A stretch of 55,570 nucleotides of DNA, from assembly GCA_001598975.1 (NCBI GenBank), contig BBXU01000716.1:1-55570 (forward strand). Reading direction: 5' to 3'. Below are positions 45,501 to 55,570 of this stretch, one piece after another. The translations under genes and the position numbers were made by a program. The stretch comes from Parachlorella kessleri (taxonomy: Eukaryota > Chlorophyta > Trebouxiophyceae > Chlorellales > Chlorellaceae). The notes beneath the pieces were generated by a model that ran no database searches, had not been told where the DNA came from, and was given only the letters and a program-made list of their open reading frames with translations. Every line of letters begins with the position of its first letter. Within the stretch, counting starts at the first letter, position 1.

Positions 45501-47158
45501 CGTAGCACGCCTGCATACATCACATGGTGCAAGTTGAGGGCACTTAGACATTATTCAAAGATATACTGAAAAGCACTACCCTAACTGTAGGCCTCCGCCG
45601 GAAGTTGCCTTGGCCCTTGTGAACCCGTTACCTAGCAGCACCAGCCTCCTATGTCCAAGTACCAGGAAGGGCATACGGCCCCCAGTGCCCTCGCAATGTG
45701 TGCTCACCGTTAGCAAAGCCACCCGCGCCCGGGTTCATGACTCGCTTGATGAGCGCTACGTGCTCATTGACGGTGTGGCTGGGGGCCTTGAGCTCCAACA
45801 TCTCATAGAGGCCAACCCTACACTTCAGGCGTGGGGGACCTAGGGATTTTAGGCGATAAATGCCTGTTTGTCCAGCCTGCCGGCTTGCTTACTTGCTTTC
45901 CTACCCGGCCCGGCATGAGGGACTTCCACAAGATATCTGCAGCCTCACTAGTGAGTGCTCCCATCCAATGTCCTTCGGTAGACGTCATCAACAAGTAACC
46001 CAGGTGCTTGAGTGCACCGTCTAGTTCACCACCCTGTCTGTGCACTTGAACATGAGTGACGAACTGGGCACCATAAACAATTTTCAGAGTTGCACATACC
46101 GCAGTGCTTGCCGCAGCGGCGCGTCCAGCTCTGACACGTCAGCAGACTTGGTGAGGTGACAGATGACAAAGTCAAGGCGCCGGCGCCAGCGAGTGACCCC
46201 CGCCACTAGTTCCGTCACGAGCCGAGCGTCTCTGCATGCCAGCCCAGCCCATGAGCAGCTCAAATCCATGCGGTAATATCCCAAATAGTCCCTTACACAC
46301 ACCTGCTTGTCACTGCTGTCCCTGTGCTGATTTGCATTCCTTCCCACTGCCTGGTTCGTGCACCGGCAAGAGAGCTACAGTTCATTTGCTGGAGTGCCCA
46401 ACCACCATTACACTCTAGCTGATTCACCCAGCTCGCCACACCTGCATATGTGTGCGTCGAGTTTGTCACCTGTCGCTAAGCTTGGCCCTCCAGCTGCGCC
46501 CCGGCAGCAGCTCTACCTCCTCCTGGGGCTTGCTGCCAGTTAGGAGCTGCTTCTCTTTGGGGCCGCCGGGCGACCCGCCCACCAGCCCAATGAAAGCGCC
46601 CTCTTCCTCTATGCGAATCAGCTGCAAGACTGCCACGGCCCGCGGGTTACTCGGCAGCCGGTCCAGCTGGTTCTTCCAGCTGCATTGAGGACGGTGAGGC
46701 TCCCAACACTTAGGTGTGCCAGGGAGATTAGTGGGTGTGGCTCCTATTGAAGCTCTAAACACCTGAAGGTGATGGCCCCTGGCAGAGCGCTGCCTGCCTG
46801 ACCCTCGGAGCAGAACAGCAACTTCGCGCTGCAGCCGTGCTTTGTCAACTTGACAACTTGACGCTGCAGCGGTGCTCTGTCGGGACTGCTGGCAAGGCGC
46901 CCTGTCTCCGCTCTTTCTTAGGCAGGTTCTGTAGAAAGCCACTCACATGTCTAGCTTCCTGGCCCTCCTTGCCTCTGGGTCTGTCACAGTGGTGACAAGC
47001 GAAGCTGGCGGTTGTGCTGGGGAGGCTCTCTGTGGGGATATTGCTCCAGCAAGCTGAGCATGACGCCTACATGATGACCTTGACGGCACTCTTTTCGTCA
47101 CATGCAAAGGTGCAGGACAAGTGAGCTTGCCGAGAAAGACGCGTCCCACTGAAGCCAT
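42592..47158 (-). CDS. RsmB/NOP2-Sun type rRNA (cytosine-C5)-methyltransferase, organellar
   Basis: SAM-dependent rRNA m5C methyltransferase. Ten exons: 47158-46947, 46679-46470, 46231-46100, 45817-45708, 45510-45429, 45123-45010, 44708-44522, 44137-44025, 43689-43083 and 42918-42592. They give 697 aa. An Arg/Ser/Ala-rich transit peptide (1-65) is followed by a NusB-like RNA-binding domain (about 78-260: [60 protein letters not shown]). The catalytic fold follows: motif [13 protein letters not shown] (370-381), [13 protein letters not shown], motif [10 protein letters not shown] (Cys561) and motif [14 protein letters not shown] (Cys624). NusB plus this fold is the bacterial RsmB architecture, so a plastid or mitochondrial role is likely. 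Unusual: about 115 Ser/Gln/Gly-rich residues are inserted before motif IV. Intron 5 has a GC donor (45428). The exon 10 acceptor (CTTAG) is the least certain junction. Confidence 0.87.
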
Positions 47159-47445
47159 ATTGTATTTACAAGGATTTTCCGCTAGCTCTTCCAGCCTCGC
47201 TGAATGGCAACAGCAGGTCCGACAGGCATCAGGTGCGCGATTCTGGGCTAAATATTTGGGCCTAACTTTCCTTGAGTCGGGGGCCCAAATTTTAGCTCGC
47301 ACGGTGGCCCAGGCTCACAGAGGAGCTCACCCAACCGGCCACTTACAAGTACCCTTGCTCAGTTGCCTTGCTATTTCTAGGGTGAAAGGAACACACGAAC
47401 ACTTGCAATTTCTGCAGTCAGCCTCAGCAGACACTTTCAGCAGCC
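47159..47445. promoter_or_regulatory. Divergent promoter, RsmB / SUMT
   Basis: A 287-bp space between start codons of two genes for plastid-type proteins. No clear TATA box or repeat is seen. Shared regulation is possible from the geometry only. Confidence 0.45.
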
Positions 47446-49826
47446 ATGCGAGTGGTGGCAACCATGCTCAGCCCTGCCTACAGTATTCTGCCCAGCACAA
47501 GGATAACATCCTTTAGGCAGCAGCTCGGCTTCAACCATGCATGCGCCGCACCCAAGGGATTGCAGGTTGACCAGGCCAGGGCGGCCAGGCTGGTCTGCAG
47601 CGCAGCACCCGAACAGCCTCAGAGCCTGGCCCTGAACTCTGATGAGGAGCTCCTGCAGCTTCTAAGGGCGAGACAGCCAGGTGGGTGCAAGAGTGTCAAC
47701 TTACCACTGGAGTGACTCGACTGACCCCACTGAGCCTGCACCCTGAACTCCCTTTAGTCGCACTATAGCGCACCTGGAGGAAGACCAGCATGGTCAACGT
47801 GAGAGCTCCCGTCACGCAAACCGCTCTTACCTGATTGAGCATTCCTACCCCCCGCCACACTCTTTGCAGAGGGCGCTACCAGGCCAGGCGCAGTGCATTT
47901 GGTGGGGACTGGCCCCGGCGACCCAGGGCTACTCACTCTGAGGGCGCTGCATCTCATGCAGACGGCAGATGTGGTCCTCTATGACAGGTGGGAGCCTGCC
48001 GCAGAGTGTGACAGAGTGTGCACGCTTTCCTCTCTTGCAGCAGCCTGCTTCTGGTCTTTGACGGGCTGTGATACCTTGGGCATGGAATCCCTAGTATGCA
48101 CTTAGACTGTCCACGTTAAGCCATATAGTGTAATATACATGACAGCTCCTCAGGAGGCGTTGTCCTGCCTTATTGCTTGCTAGCAGGCTTGTCTCTGAGG
48201 ACATCCTGAGCATGGTCCATGCCGGCGCCATTATGGTATATGTGGGGAAGCAGCGCGGCTTTCATACTCGCACACAAGATGAAATTCATGACTTGCTGCT
48301 TCACTTCACACGTGAGGGAGCTACGGTAATCAGGTGGGTGGCATGGTTGCCTTTGCCTCGGTGTGCTTGGGCACCTTAGTTTGCCTGTCCACTTTTTGGT
48401 TAGTGTTGCCTGGAGAGTGCGTGGGCACTTGAATGTGCATGTCCACTCCTTGATTGATTGTGCTCCAGCTGCACAGCTGACGTCACGCTGGCGGGGAGCC
48501 ATGACTGGGCACTTGATGGTGCCGCCCATTGACTCAAGTTTCCCCTTTGCTTGCCCGAGGCTGGCGGCGGCGTTGCTCGTACCCCATCTGATTGCTCTTT
48601 CTTGCCTGCTGCAGGCTCAAGGGCGGGGACCCTTATGTGTTTGGGCGCGGTGGGGAGGAGGCACAGTTCCTGGAGGCGCAGGGAGTGAGGGTGCATGTGG
48701 TGCCAGGCATCACAGCTGCCTCGGGCATTTCTGCTGAGCTGGGAGTACCCCTGACACACCGAGGCCTGGCAACCAGCGTGCGCTTCCTCACTGGGCATGC
48801 CAGGTGGGTGGCGAGGAAGCGAGGATGGCATTGGCCTTGCAAAAGTGCAGCACATGTGTTCTGGGGACATCTGAGAGAGGATGCCGTTGCTGATGGGCTG
48901 CGCGATGCCCGTCACAGCCGCTCTGCAGAGTACTCTCTCGAATTGATGTTCAGCGCTAGCTCAAATGCTGGAACGAGTTGCAGCACCAGACGCGCGTAGC
49001 TGTCCCGCCAAAAGCGATTTGGGTGTCTATTCAGCCGAAGCCGTCTCCTCATTGGCGTGGCTGTACTCTTGCAATCAGGATAGCTTCCAGTATGGTTGCC
49101 CAGCGGCGCTTTGCCCCATTGCTGCTGCAGGGAGGGTGGTGAGTTGGACCTGGACAACTCAGTTGCTACTGGGGTTGATCCCTTCACCACCCTGGTCATC
49201 TACATGGGCCTCTCCACGCTGCCTTCCCTCACCCGCCAGCTATCCGCTGCCGGGCTGAGCCTGGACACGCCCGCTGTGGCTGTCGAGCGGGGCACCACCG
49301 CCCAGCAGCGGTCGGTGTATGCTGAGCTGGGGGCGCTGCAGGAACAGGTGGGTAGGACGTTTTTGTTGTGACGGTCTATAAACGCCACAACAAGTGGTGG
49401 AGGGATTCGTGCCTATGCTAGTGACTGTTTGCGATCATTGGGAAAGCTGGAAGTACAAAAGGATCAGGTATGGAAGGCGTTGGCTAGCTGGGGTTGCGGG
49501 ATGGCTCCGCACATGGGGGAGTTCTGGAGTTGCCCACGGTGACCGTGCTAGTGATGTGATACAGGACCTCCTTCTTATTGCTAAGCTGGCATGCTGTACT
49601 TACTGTGCTGCAGGTTATGAAGGCAGCGTTGGAGTCTCCCACGCTCATCATCATTGGGCCTGTTGTGGGCTTGGCCCAAGGCTGGCGGCAGTACCAGGAG
49701 ACTGGGGAGAGCTTGGAGGGCCCGCCCTCAGACCTGGAGGATTTTGCTGCAGAAAGGAGGGTGCAGGTGCCACAGACGGCGGAGCTTCCACCGCGGGTGC
49801 GACAGCTGCTGTCGAGGAGCGCTTGA
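47446..49826 (+). CDS. Plastid uroporphyrinogen-III C-methyltransferase (SUMT)
   Basis: Adds two methyl groups from SAM to uroporphyrinogen III to make precorrin-2, the first step toward siroheme for nitrite and sulfite reductases. Six exons (47446-47680, 47870-47987, 48187-48333, 48615-48803, 49131-49347, 49614-49826) give 372 aa with closed phases. Residues 1-60 form a basic, Ser/Ala-rich transit peptide. The catalytic core follows in the usual order: [119 protein letters not shown] and [14 protein letters not shown]. There is no attached CysG dehydrogenase/ferrochelatase or HemD domain, so it is the single-function plant-type (UPM1) enzyme. Its neighbour is a chlorophyllase-like gene. Confidence 0.92.
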
Positions 49827-50438
49827 AACCAATGTGGGGGCATGTCTGCAAAGCTGCCATGCTGGCGGCTGAGCTTGTACGCTATGATATGGAACACACC
49901 GTCTGCTGCATGTACCATGTTCCACATGGGTTTGTCGTACTGTTTGCTAAGAACTGCTCGGACAGTATTCTGGCTGGACTGTTATGACTTGGGCTCCTCT
50001 CCTCAGCTCCGCTGGGTTTGACAAAAGTATTGAGAGGTGACCAAGCTGGCTGTGACCTTGCCGCCAAGTTGTCCCTCTGAGCCATGAATGAGTCCCTTGT
50101 GTTGATTCTTTCCCAGGGTCTAGTTTGAGCACATATGGAATCACAGCACCCTCGTATGTAGCAGTTCTTCTACCTGTCAAAGTAACTCCAGGCCATCCTT
50201 CCGCGTCAAGGTATCCGCCAACGCGGATAAGGCTGGATTCCGATAGATTCCAGACCAGCTCCTGATGACAATGCGGCACGCTGCAGTACCGCCGCGCTTT
50301 CCCCGCCGGTGCATCATACCCTCCCGCATCCTGTAATTGTCGCAATCTAAGGGCCGGCATCCCCACCCGTTTCGCTATCGCCCTTCCTTACAGCACCAGT
50401 GCTGGTGTTGGGCCACGCTCCTCACAGCACATCTAGCC
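49827..50438. other. Spacer, SUMT / chlorophyllase-like 1
   Basis: About 0.6 kb with no supported exon, holding the SUMT 3' region and the promoter of the first chlorophyllase-like gene. Confidence 0.45.
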
Positions 50439-53400
50439 ATGGCGTCAGCTGATATCAATTTTGCCCTTCCAGGGCCTTACAAGACTGAGATATGGAGGAC
50501 GCTGTTCCCCTTGCCTGCCGATGTGGCTGACAAGTTCAAGCTCCCACCTATCAAGTCCCTGCACCTGAAGCTGACGTACCCCAAAACCAGCAGCCATCAG
50601 GCATTCCCAGTGCTGGTCTTTATCAGCGGGTTTGCGGTACGTTGCGAGACGGTCTCGGGACATGTCACTGCTGTGTCCGAGCATGGATCGTACTCCTGGC
50701 CTGCCTCGTTTCTGGTCATGTTTATTACCTGACATGCCGGGGCTCGACCACCTAGTAGTTGGGGCGAAACACGTACTTTCCTGCCAGGGGACTCCCTTGT
50801 AACAGGCTGAACACTTGGGCTTGTGTGCTCAAAGGAGCTGCTGCCTGCCTGGCTGGCTACCTGCAGGCGTATGACGACTGGTACTACCGCATCGTCGACA
50901 GGGTAGCCAGCTGGGGCTATGTTGTGTGCCAGTACGAGGCCCTGGTGGGGCTGTTGCAGCTGCCCTGGCCCATGAATCCTCCCACTGACGAGGTGAACAG
51001 CATGCCAGCGTACTATGCTTGCTAGCCTACGGCCATGTCTTGATGTAGTACGGGTTATGCGCTGCAGCTGCCCTTTCTCAAAGCATGCCAGGCAGCAGAC
51101 TGACAGTAGAGTCTGTCAGTGTCGATGTGCTGATTAAGCGCTGCGACTGCCCTGTTGCAAAGCATTCCAGACAGCAGACTGGCATTAGTGTCTGCAACTG
51201 CCACATGGCTCTGCCCCGGCATGCCACTGCTTGCTGTAGAGCTGCATAGCTACTCACCCGAAAACTTGTTGTGGCACTGGCCACCTGCCAGTTAGCTGCT
51301 TTTCTGCGACCCGCAGCCTTCCCAAGCATCAGCTCACACGCGGCATAATCATCTGAGTGCAGATGCTGGTTTTTCAGCCGCTGGTCGACTGGCTGAGGAC
51401 CGAGAACGCCAACAGCAGCAGCAAGCTGCATGCGCTGCTGGACCTGGACAGCCTGCTGCTGGGTGGGCACTCCAGGGGCGGCAAAGTGGCCGCGCTGATC
51501 TACTCTGGTGGGTTGGCTAGGGGCGGGGTGCTTGGGTGCTCCTGTGGCTGGCTGAGAAGGCGAATGAGCGAGGGGTGTTTTGATAGGGCTCTACTTATCA
51601 AGCAGCCAAGCGGCCATTGGGCTGTCCATACTGACCCTCCAGCTCCTCTGGGATGGCTGGACGGGGGATGGATGGGTGGGTGAGGGTGGGGGGGTGGAGG
51701 TCGGGGTGGGGGTGAAGGAGGGCATGCTCCTGGAGACGCACAAGCCACACATGTTGGCTTTGGTGCATTTAGGCTCTTTCTTAGGCAGCTCAGCCCGCTG
51801 TGAAGCTTGGTCAGGAAGTCATATTTCCTTGCACTGCATGCTGATGTGATCCACACCCTTCCTCCGCCTGCTGCAGACAAGGTCATCGGGGCCGGGGTGA
51901 AGGCCCTGTATTTGGTGGACCCAGTCGACGAGCTGGAGCCCTCGGCTGCTCAGGCACTGAAGGTGACCTAGCCTTACAGAGTACCGCCACACAGTGGCAT
52001 TGGTCACAGCCAAGCAAAATCCAGCATTGCCCAGCAGTCGTTTCAAAGGAGAGAAGGAACGGGAAGAGAGGGTTGGACCTTCCCAGAGGTGGTTGTCCGG
52101 CCTGCAATTAGATTGAGAGGCTGCTGGGTGTCCGCAGGACTCTGGTCGCCCGGCGGGCTTGACCGGCGCAGGCCACACCTCCAACTTCAACCCTGCTGAC
52201 GTAAACTACACGGTAAGCTTGGCTACCTGCCCTGGTTTGAGTATGTTGACGTGCTGCAGCTTACTGTGCTGCTGGGCAGCTGCCTATGGCAAGCTGCCTA
52301 CGGCCACCCGCAGAGCAGCAGCAGTGGCTATAGATGCTGCAGCGTGCACCAGGATGCACCTGGGAAACCCTGTGACCCCAACCGCATCTCTGCCCTCCTG
52401 CAGACCTTCTTTGCTGGCGCCGCCAATGGCAGCTGGTCGGACGTGGTTCCCGCCGCCTACCACACCGACTTCTGCGACACCGGAAACTTCCTGCTGAATG
52501 ATGCCATGGCCTTCCTGGACCACATCCCACCCCTGACCAATCGGAAGGCCAGGTACAGAAAAACGCGTGCTGGCTGCTTGTCCACCACCTCTGATATCTG
52601 GCTTGATACGAGGAGGCACCACCTGCGAGTGGTTGCACATGGTCAGGGAAGCAAGGCTGTCTCCTGCAGTCGTACACGTGCCAGCAGCTTGTTGCGATCG
52701 CTTGTCTTTCCTACCATGCAGCTGAATTCGCAATTCGTCAGCCTCAGCTTCCCAGCAAGGTAGCTTGTGCTAGGACACGTGCAGGCGTGTGCTCCAGGAG
52801 AAGGGGCCTCAGGTGCTGGCGGGCACCATCCCTGACAGCGAGATCAAAGAGCTTGTCAGCTATGATGAGGAGGCATTCGCAGAGGTAGGCTTTCACGGAA
52901 GGGACTTTACTGCGTGGACAGCAGTCCTGTAACAGAACAGTTACTGGTGCCCAGCAAGCTGCCCCAATTATAGCGTGTTCCTGAAGGAGCCGCACTTGCC
53001 ACATACTTTGGCAGGCCGCCGCGCGCACTGGCTGCCTGATGTTTGGATCTCGCCGATCTGGCCTGCAGGTGAAGGACGTGCAAAAGCGGTTCCGGGCCAA
53101 GTCGTCCACCCTGGCTGCTGACGGCACCCATACCAGCACCAACGGAGGCGGTGGCGCCAACGGCAGCAACGGCAGCGGTGGCAGCCATGCGGACGCCCTC
53201 AGCCTGAACAAGGCCCGCGAGAACCCCCGCCAGAAGTTTGCTGAGCTGGCAGCCACCCCCATGCTGGCCTGGTTCTACCAGCAGCTCAACTGCCCCACCG
53301 CCGACCCCAACCACCTGCCGCAGCCGCTGCAGACCTTCTGGGACTGGGTGGCGGAGCAGCAGAAGGCGGGAAACATCGGCGACTTTGAGGTCAAGGGAGG

Positions 53401-53485
53401 CCCCACGCCCCCGCCTGCACAGCGGCTGCCTGGGAAGGCGCAGCCTGTGCCAACTGAGGCTGTGCGCGGCCCCGCGCTGGCTTGA
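50439..53485 (+). CDS. Chlorophyllase-like alpha/beta hydrolase 1
   Basis: Likely hydrolyses the phytol ester of chlorophyll or a related ester. Eight exons (50439-50636, 50867-50992, 51363-51507, 51877-51962, 52138-52212, 52404-52552, 52785-52884, 53069-53485) give 431 aa. The chlorophyllase order is clear: LTYPKTSSHQAFPVLVFISG, DRVASWGYVVCQY, the nucleophile elbow LLGGHSRGGKVAAL (Ser145), VKALYLVDPVDELEP (Asp171 or 174), and a His candidate in PAAYHTDF (His230). A second half of about 200 residues, larger than in plant chlorophyllases, contains a Gly/Asn/Ser linker (NGGGGANGSNGSGG) and a helical block MLAWFYQQLNCP. No obvious transit peptide precedes the domain. The neighbour at 54899 shares intron positions, so the pair is a tandem duplication. 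True substrate is not shown. Confidence 0.82.
51059..51195. repeat. Imperfect tandem duplication in intron 2 of chlorophyllase-like 1
   Basis: A 57-base unit starting GCGCTGC and ending in GTCTG at 51059-51115 recurs at 51138-51195 with about 80 percent identity. Each unit contains CAGCAGACTG followed by an inverted GTCTG, so each can form a small hairpin. Confidence 0.65.
51660..51722 (+). repeat. G-rich intronic tract, possible G-quadruplex
   Basis: On the transcribed-RNA sense strand of intron 3, more than six runs of three or more G are separated by one to four bases (such as GGATGGGTGGGTGAGGGTGG). This meets the usual quadruplex spacing rule. Confidence 0.65.
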
Positions 53486-54898
53486 AGCAATATGTATGCA
53501 ACCATCCTTGCTGGCTGCCCCGCATAAGAGAGCAAATTCAAGACACGGTGTTGCTGCTGATCCTGTTACCCAGTCGTGCTATTGCCAGTGGAGCTTCACT
53601 TGTGTACCTTTGGAGGTTAGGTAGGAGGGCCTGGCAAGGCTAATTGCACCACTACCTGTTAGTTGGTGTGCTAGGTGCCTGACACCAAGAGCTTGTCGAC
53701 AATACCTTGATCTAGTGATCCATATCTTTACCCGTTGAGAGCGATTGTACTGTCGCACTGTATGGGCTTAGGACCTCCGTCATGGTTTTATTGGGGTTGG
53801 TCCCAACAGCCCTATCTCTGCAGGTGCCTTGATTGACATGATGCGTGGTGTGCTTTACAGAGGTCTATTACTGGCCTCGTCCATGGCTATATTACCGGCG
53901 GTGAACACTTGCCACCACACCTGGCGCCATTGACAACCCTGTTGCTTTGCTGCAACTATTTGGGATGCCTAGCTTCTGGTGTGGGCTACATGGATTTGCG
54001 CGCATGTGCCGGCACGGCCTGCAGCTCTTTCGTGTGCCACCTAGGTGCTTCTTGTCTGCTGTCTGCACTGCTTACTTGCCAAGCTGGAAACCCCCATGGG
54101 GGGAGGCTGACTTTGTTCCCCTATCCTTGGGCCTACGGCCGTGGCCAGGGTTGATGTCAAGCTGCTTCAGCCTGTCCCATCCTGAGTGGTAATCAAGTGG
54201 ACTGTCATAAATGCTTTGAATGTGCTGACTTGCAAGCGTTGCGGATCTTCTTCTATAGGGGTTTTGCCTGCGATGAATGCTTGTTGGTTGTGTTTGTCAC
54301 CTTTGCGCTTCTCATCACCTCCCCTACTATCAGAAACCGTTGCGTAGAGGCTGGGGCCTTGGTGTAAAGCAGTTGTGGAACTCCTATATTGTCAACCGGT
54401 AGAGCGCAGGTCGCTAGGTTGCCAGGCAGGCAACGCAGTAAGCAGGGTCCAGTGCTAGCTCAGGGAGCAAAAGTGTCAACAGCAGAGGGGTTCTGCCCTT
54501 TCGCAGGCCAAGGACCTGGAACCTGAAGGCAGCTTGCCACCAGCAAAAAAATTTGATTGCTGAGTGGTATACGTAGTCACTACGGTGGCATCGCCCCAGG
54601 AGACCTCCCCACACTGAAGGGAGGTGGTGGTCCTCTAATCCAGACTGTTCCTCAGCAATCTCTGGCTGGGCGGCCCTGCAAGCCTCTACCCATAAGGTAA
54701 ACCTACGTAGGTAGACCTTCTCTAGAGCCGCACCCTGATATGGTATGGGTTGCCTGCACACGAGAGGACGGTATAGATGCCTGGTATGGATGTGGGACAC
54801 TGGCGCGTACTGGGTTGGCTAGATACGCGCATGCTTGCCTTGATGACGAGGGTTTTGGACTACTCATCTCATTCAGCTCATTCCACGTATAGATAGTC
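53486..54898. other. Spacer between the tandem chlorophyllase-like genes
   Basis: About 1.4 kb without a supported exon. A short hairpin with ACCTCCC/GGGAGGT arms lies near 54605-54628. A tRNA-like D-arm word near 54398 lacks the rest of a cloverleaf. The remainder shows nothing distinct. Confidence 0.45.
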
Positions 54899-55402
54899 AT
54901 GGGGCCAGGTGGAGCCACGGTGGACTTCTCCTTGCAAAGGCCACACAGTATCGAAACGCGCCAAACAGGCCAGCGCATGGGCCCTCACCTGCCGGAGCTT
55001 CGTTTGAAGGATGACCTGGTCAATAAATTCAAAGTGGGGCTCCTCTATGTGGAGACTCTCCATGTCAAGCTGACGTATCCTAAGTATGACCCTAACAAGC
55101 CTCAGGGCAAACAGCAGTACCCGGTGCTGGTGTTCCTCAGCGGCTGTGGGGTGCGTTTGGAGGCACGGTCCCTACCACTGCTGCATGGGCGTTCACGAGT
55201 GATCTGCACATCTTGCAAGCGTCCAGCAAACCCAAAGGTGGACAGCTGTTCATGGGCCAGGCATCGCTGTTTCTTGCAGGCCCAGATGAAGTGGTATTCT
55301 CATATCCTGGATAAAGTTGCCAGCTGGGGCTATGTGGTGTGCCAGTACCAGGGCGGTATGGTAGGGCCAGTGACCTGGCCTCTAAATCCTGCTGAAGATG
55401 AG
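54899..55402 (+). CDS. Chlorophyllase-like alpha/beta hydrolase 2, partial
   Basis: The first two exons of a second copy, cut by the window end: 54899-55150 and 55280-55402. LLYVETLHVKLTYPKYDP and YPVLVFLSGCG match exon 1 of the upstream gene, and ILDKVASWGYVVCQYQGGMV with PLNPAEDE match exon 2. The two introns begin at the same positions and phase as in copy 1. The start ATG 54899 gives a longer, more charged N-terminus (MGPGGATVDFSLQRPHS) than copy 1. The GHSRGG elbow expected in exon 3 lies outside the window, so catalytic competence is not established. Confidence 0.75.
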
Positions 55403-55431
55403 GTCAGCAAGCAGTACTGCGCGTGTGGGTA

Positions 55432-55570
55432 GCGGTGGTGTTGGTGGTGTGTGTGTGGTGGGGGGGGGGGGCACACCTGCACCGGTGGGTGTGTATGTGG
55501 GTCCGGTGGGGTGGGGTGGGGGGGACACCTGCGTGCGTGCGCGCGTGTGGGTAGGTGCGTGTGCATGTGT
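55432..55570 (+). repeat. GT/G-rich simple-sequence tract
   Basis: In intron 2 of the second chlorophyllase-like gene, GT and GGT repeats, a run of twelve G (55460-55471), a GGGGT repeat block and alternating GTGCGCGC run to the window end. The tract could adopt quadruplex or Z-DNA forms. Length is probably polymorphic. Confidence 0.8.

Noticed and set aside
54395..54470. tRNA-like word GGTAGAGCGC
   Set aside because: No matching T-arm (GTTCRA) or acceptor stem at the right distance. A cloverleaf cannot be drawn.
1..55570. CRISPR arrays, insertion sequences, prophage or organelle DNA insertions
   Set aside because: No regular repeat-spacer series, transposase frame, phage gene or gene-dense intronless block was seen on either strand.

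Overview
The window is nuclear DNA of a green alga, most likely a chlorophyte of the Trebouxiophyceae type. The evidence is high GC, genes broken by many short GT-AG introns with long in-frame exons between them, plastid-type transit peptides, chlorophyllases and a plant-type nickel-transporter-like plastid protein. There is no bacterial operon structure and no CRISPR, rRNA or tRNA gene that I can see. The lineage below Chlorophyta is inference. Gene models were built by hand by joining open frames at splice sites whose phases agree. Where all phases close to a whole number of codons the model is strong.

Layout. 1-2162 (minus): 3' part of an unrecognised beta-propeller-like gene. 3854-5699 (minus): stand-alone PC-esterase (SGNH) protein. 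6756-8727 (plus): F-box protein. 9705-11933 (minus): secreted protein with a DUF2807-like beta-helical region. 12794-18059 (minus): PAF1, ten exons, 510 aa. 18171-20502 (plus): plastid UreH/NicO-like nickel-transporter family protein. 21992-22908 (minus): L51/CI-B8 domain protein, probably mitochondrial ribosomal protein mL43, with a spare terminal exon. 23474-25187 (plus): MCTS1, 186 aa. 25903-27143 (plus): membrane RING-CH (MARCH-type) ubiquitin ligase. 28081-34911 (plus): SEC63, about 727 aa, fifteen exons. 35883-38174 (minus): proline-rich protein of 577 aa. 38266-38592 (minus): possible 86-aa protein. 38967-39715 (minus): MATH-only protein. 39945-42178 (plus): UCP4/5-like mitochondrial carrier. 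42592-47158 (minus): RsmB-type rRNA m5C methyltransferase with transit peptide. 47446-49826 (plus): plastid uroporphyrinogen-III C-methyltransferase. 50439-53485 and 54899 to the window end (plus): two tandem chlorophyllase-like genes.

Most genes are housekeeping: transcription elongation (PAF1), translation re-initiation (MCTS1), ER translocation (SEC63), organelle translation (mL43, RsmB) and ubiquitination (MARCH, F-box, MATH). Several are arranged head to head with short shared upstream regions: PAF1/NicO-like (111 bp between start codons), MATH/UCP (229 bp), RsmB/SUMT (287 bp) and mL43/MCTS1 (about 565 bp). The right end is a tetrapyrrole neighbourhood, with a siroheme-branch enzyme next to duplicated chlorophyll-breakdown enzymes.

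I found no clearly new multi-gene system. The most unusual signals are three decayed partial duplications of exon ends inside SEC63 introns, a high share of GC-AG introns supported by reading frame, the tandem chlorophyllase pair, a bacterial-looking secreted DUF2807-like protein, a hairpin flanked by direct repeats near 5.8 kb, and small unassigned coding exons.
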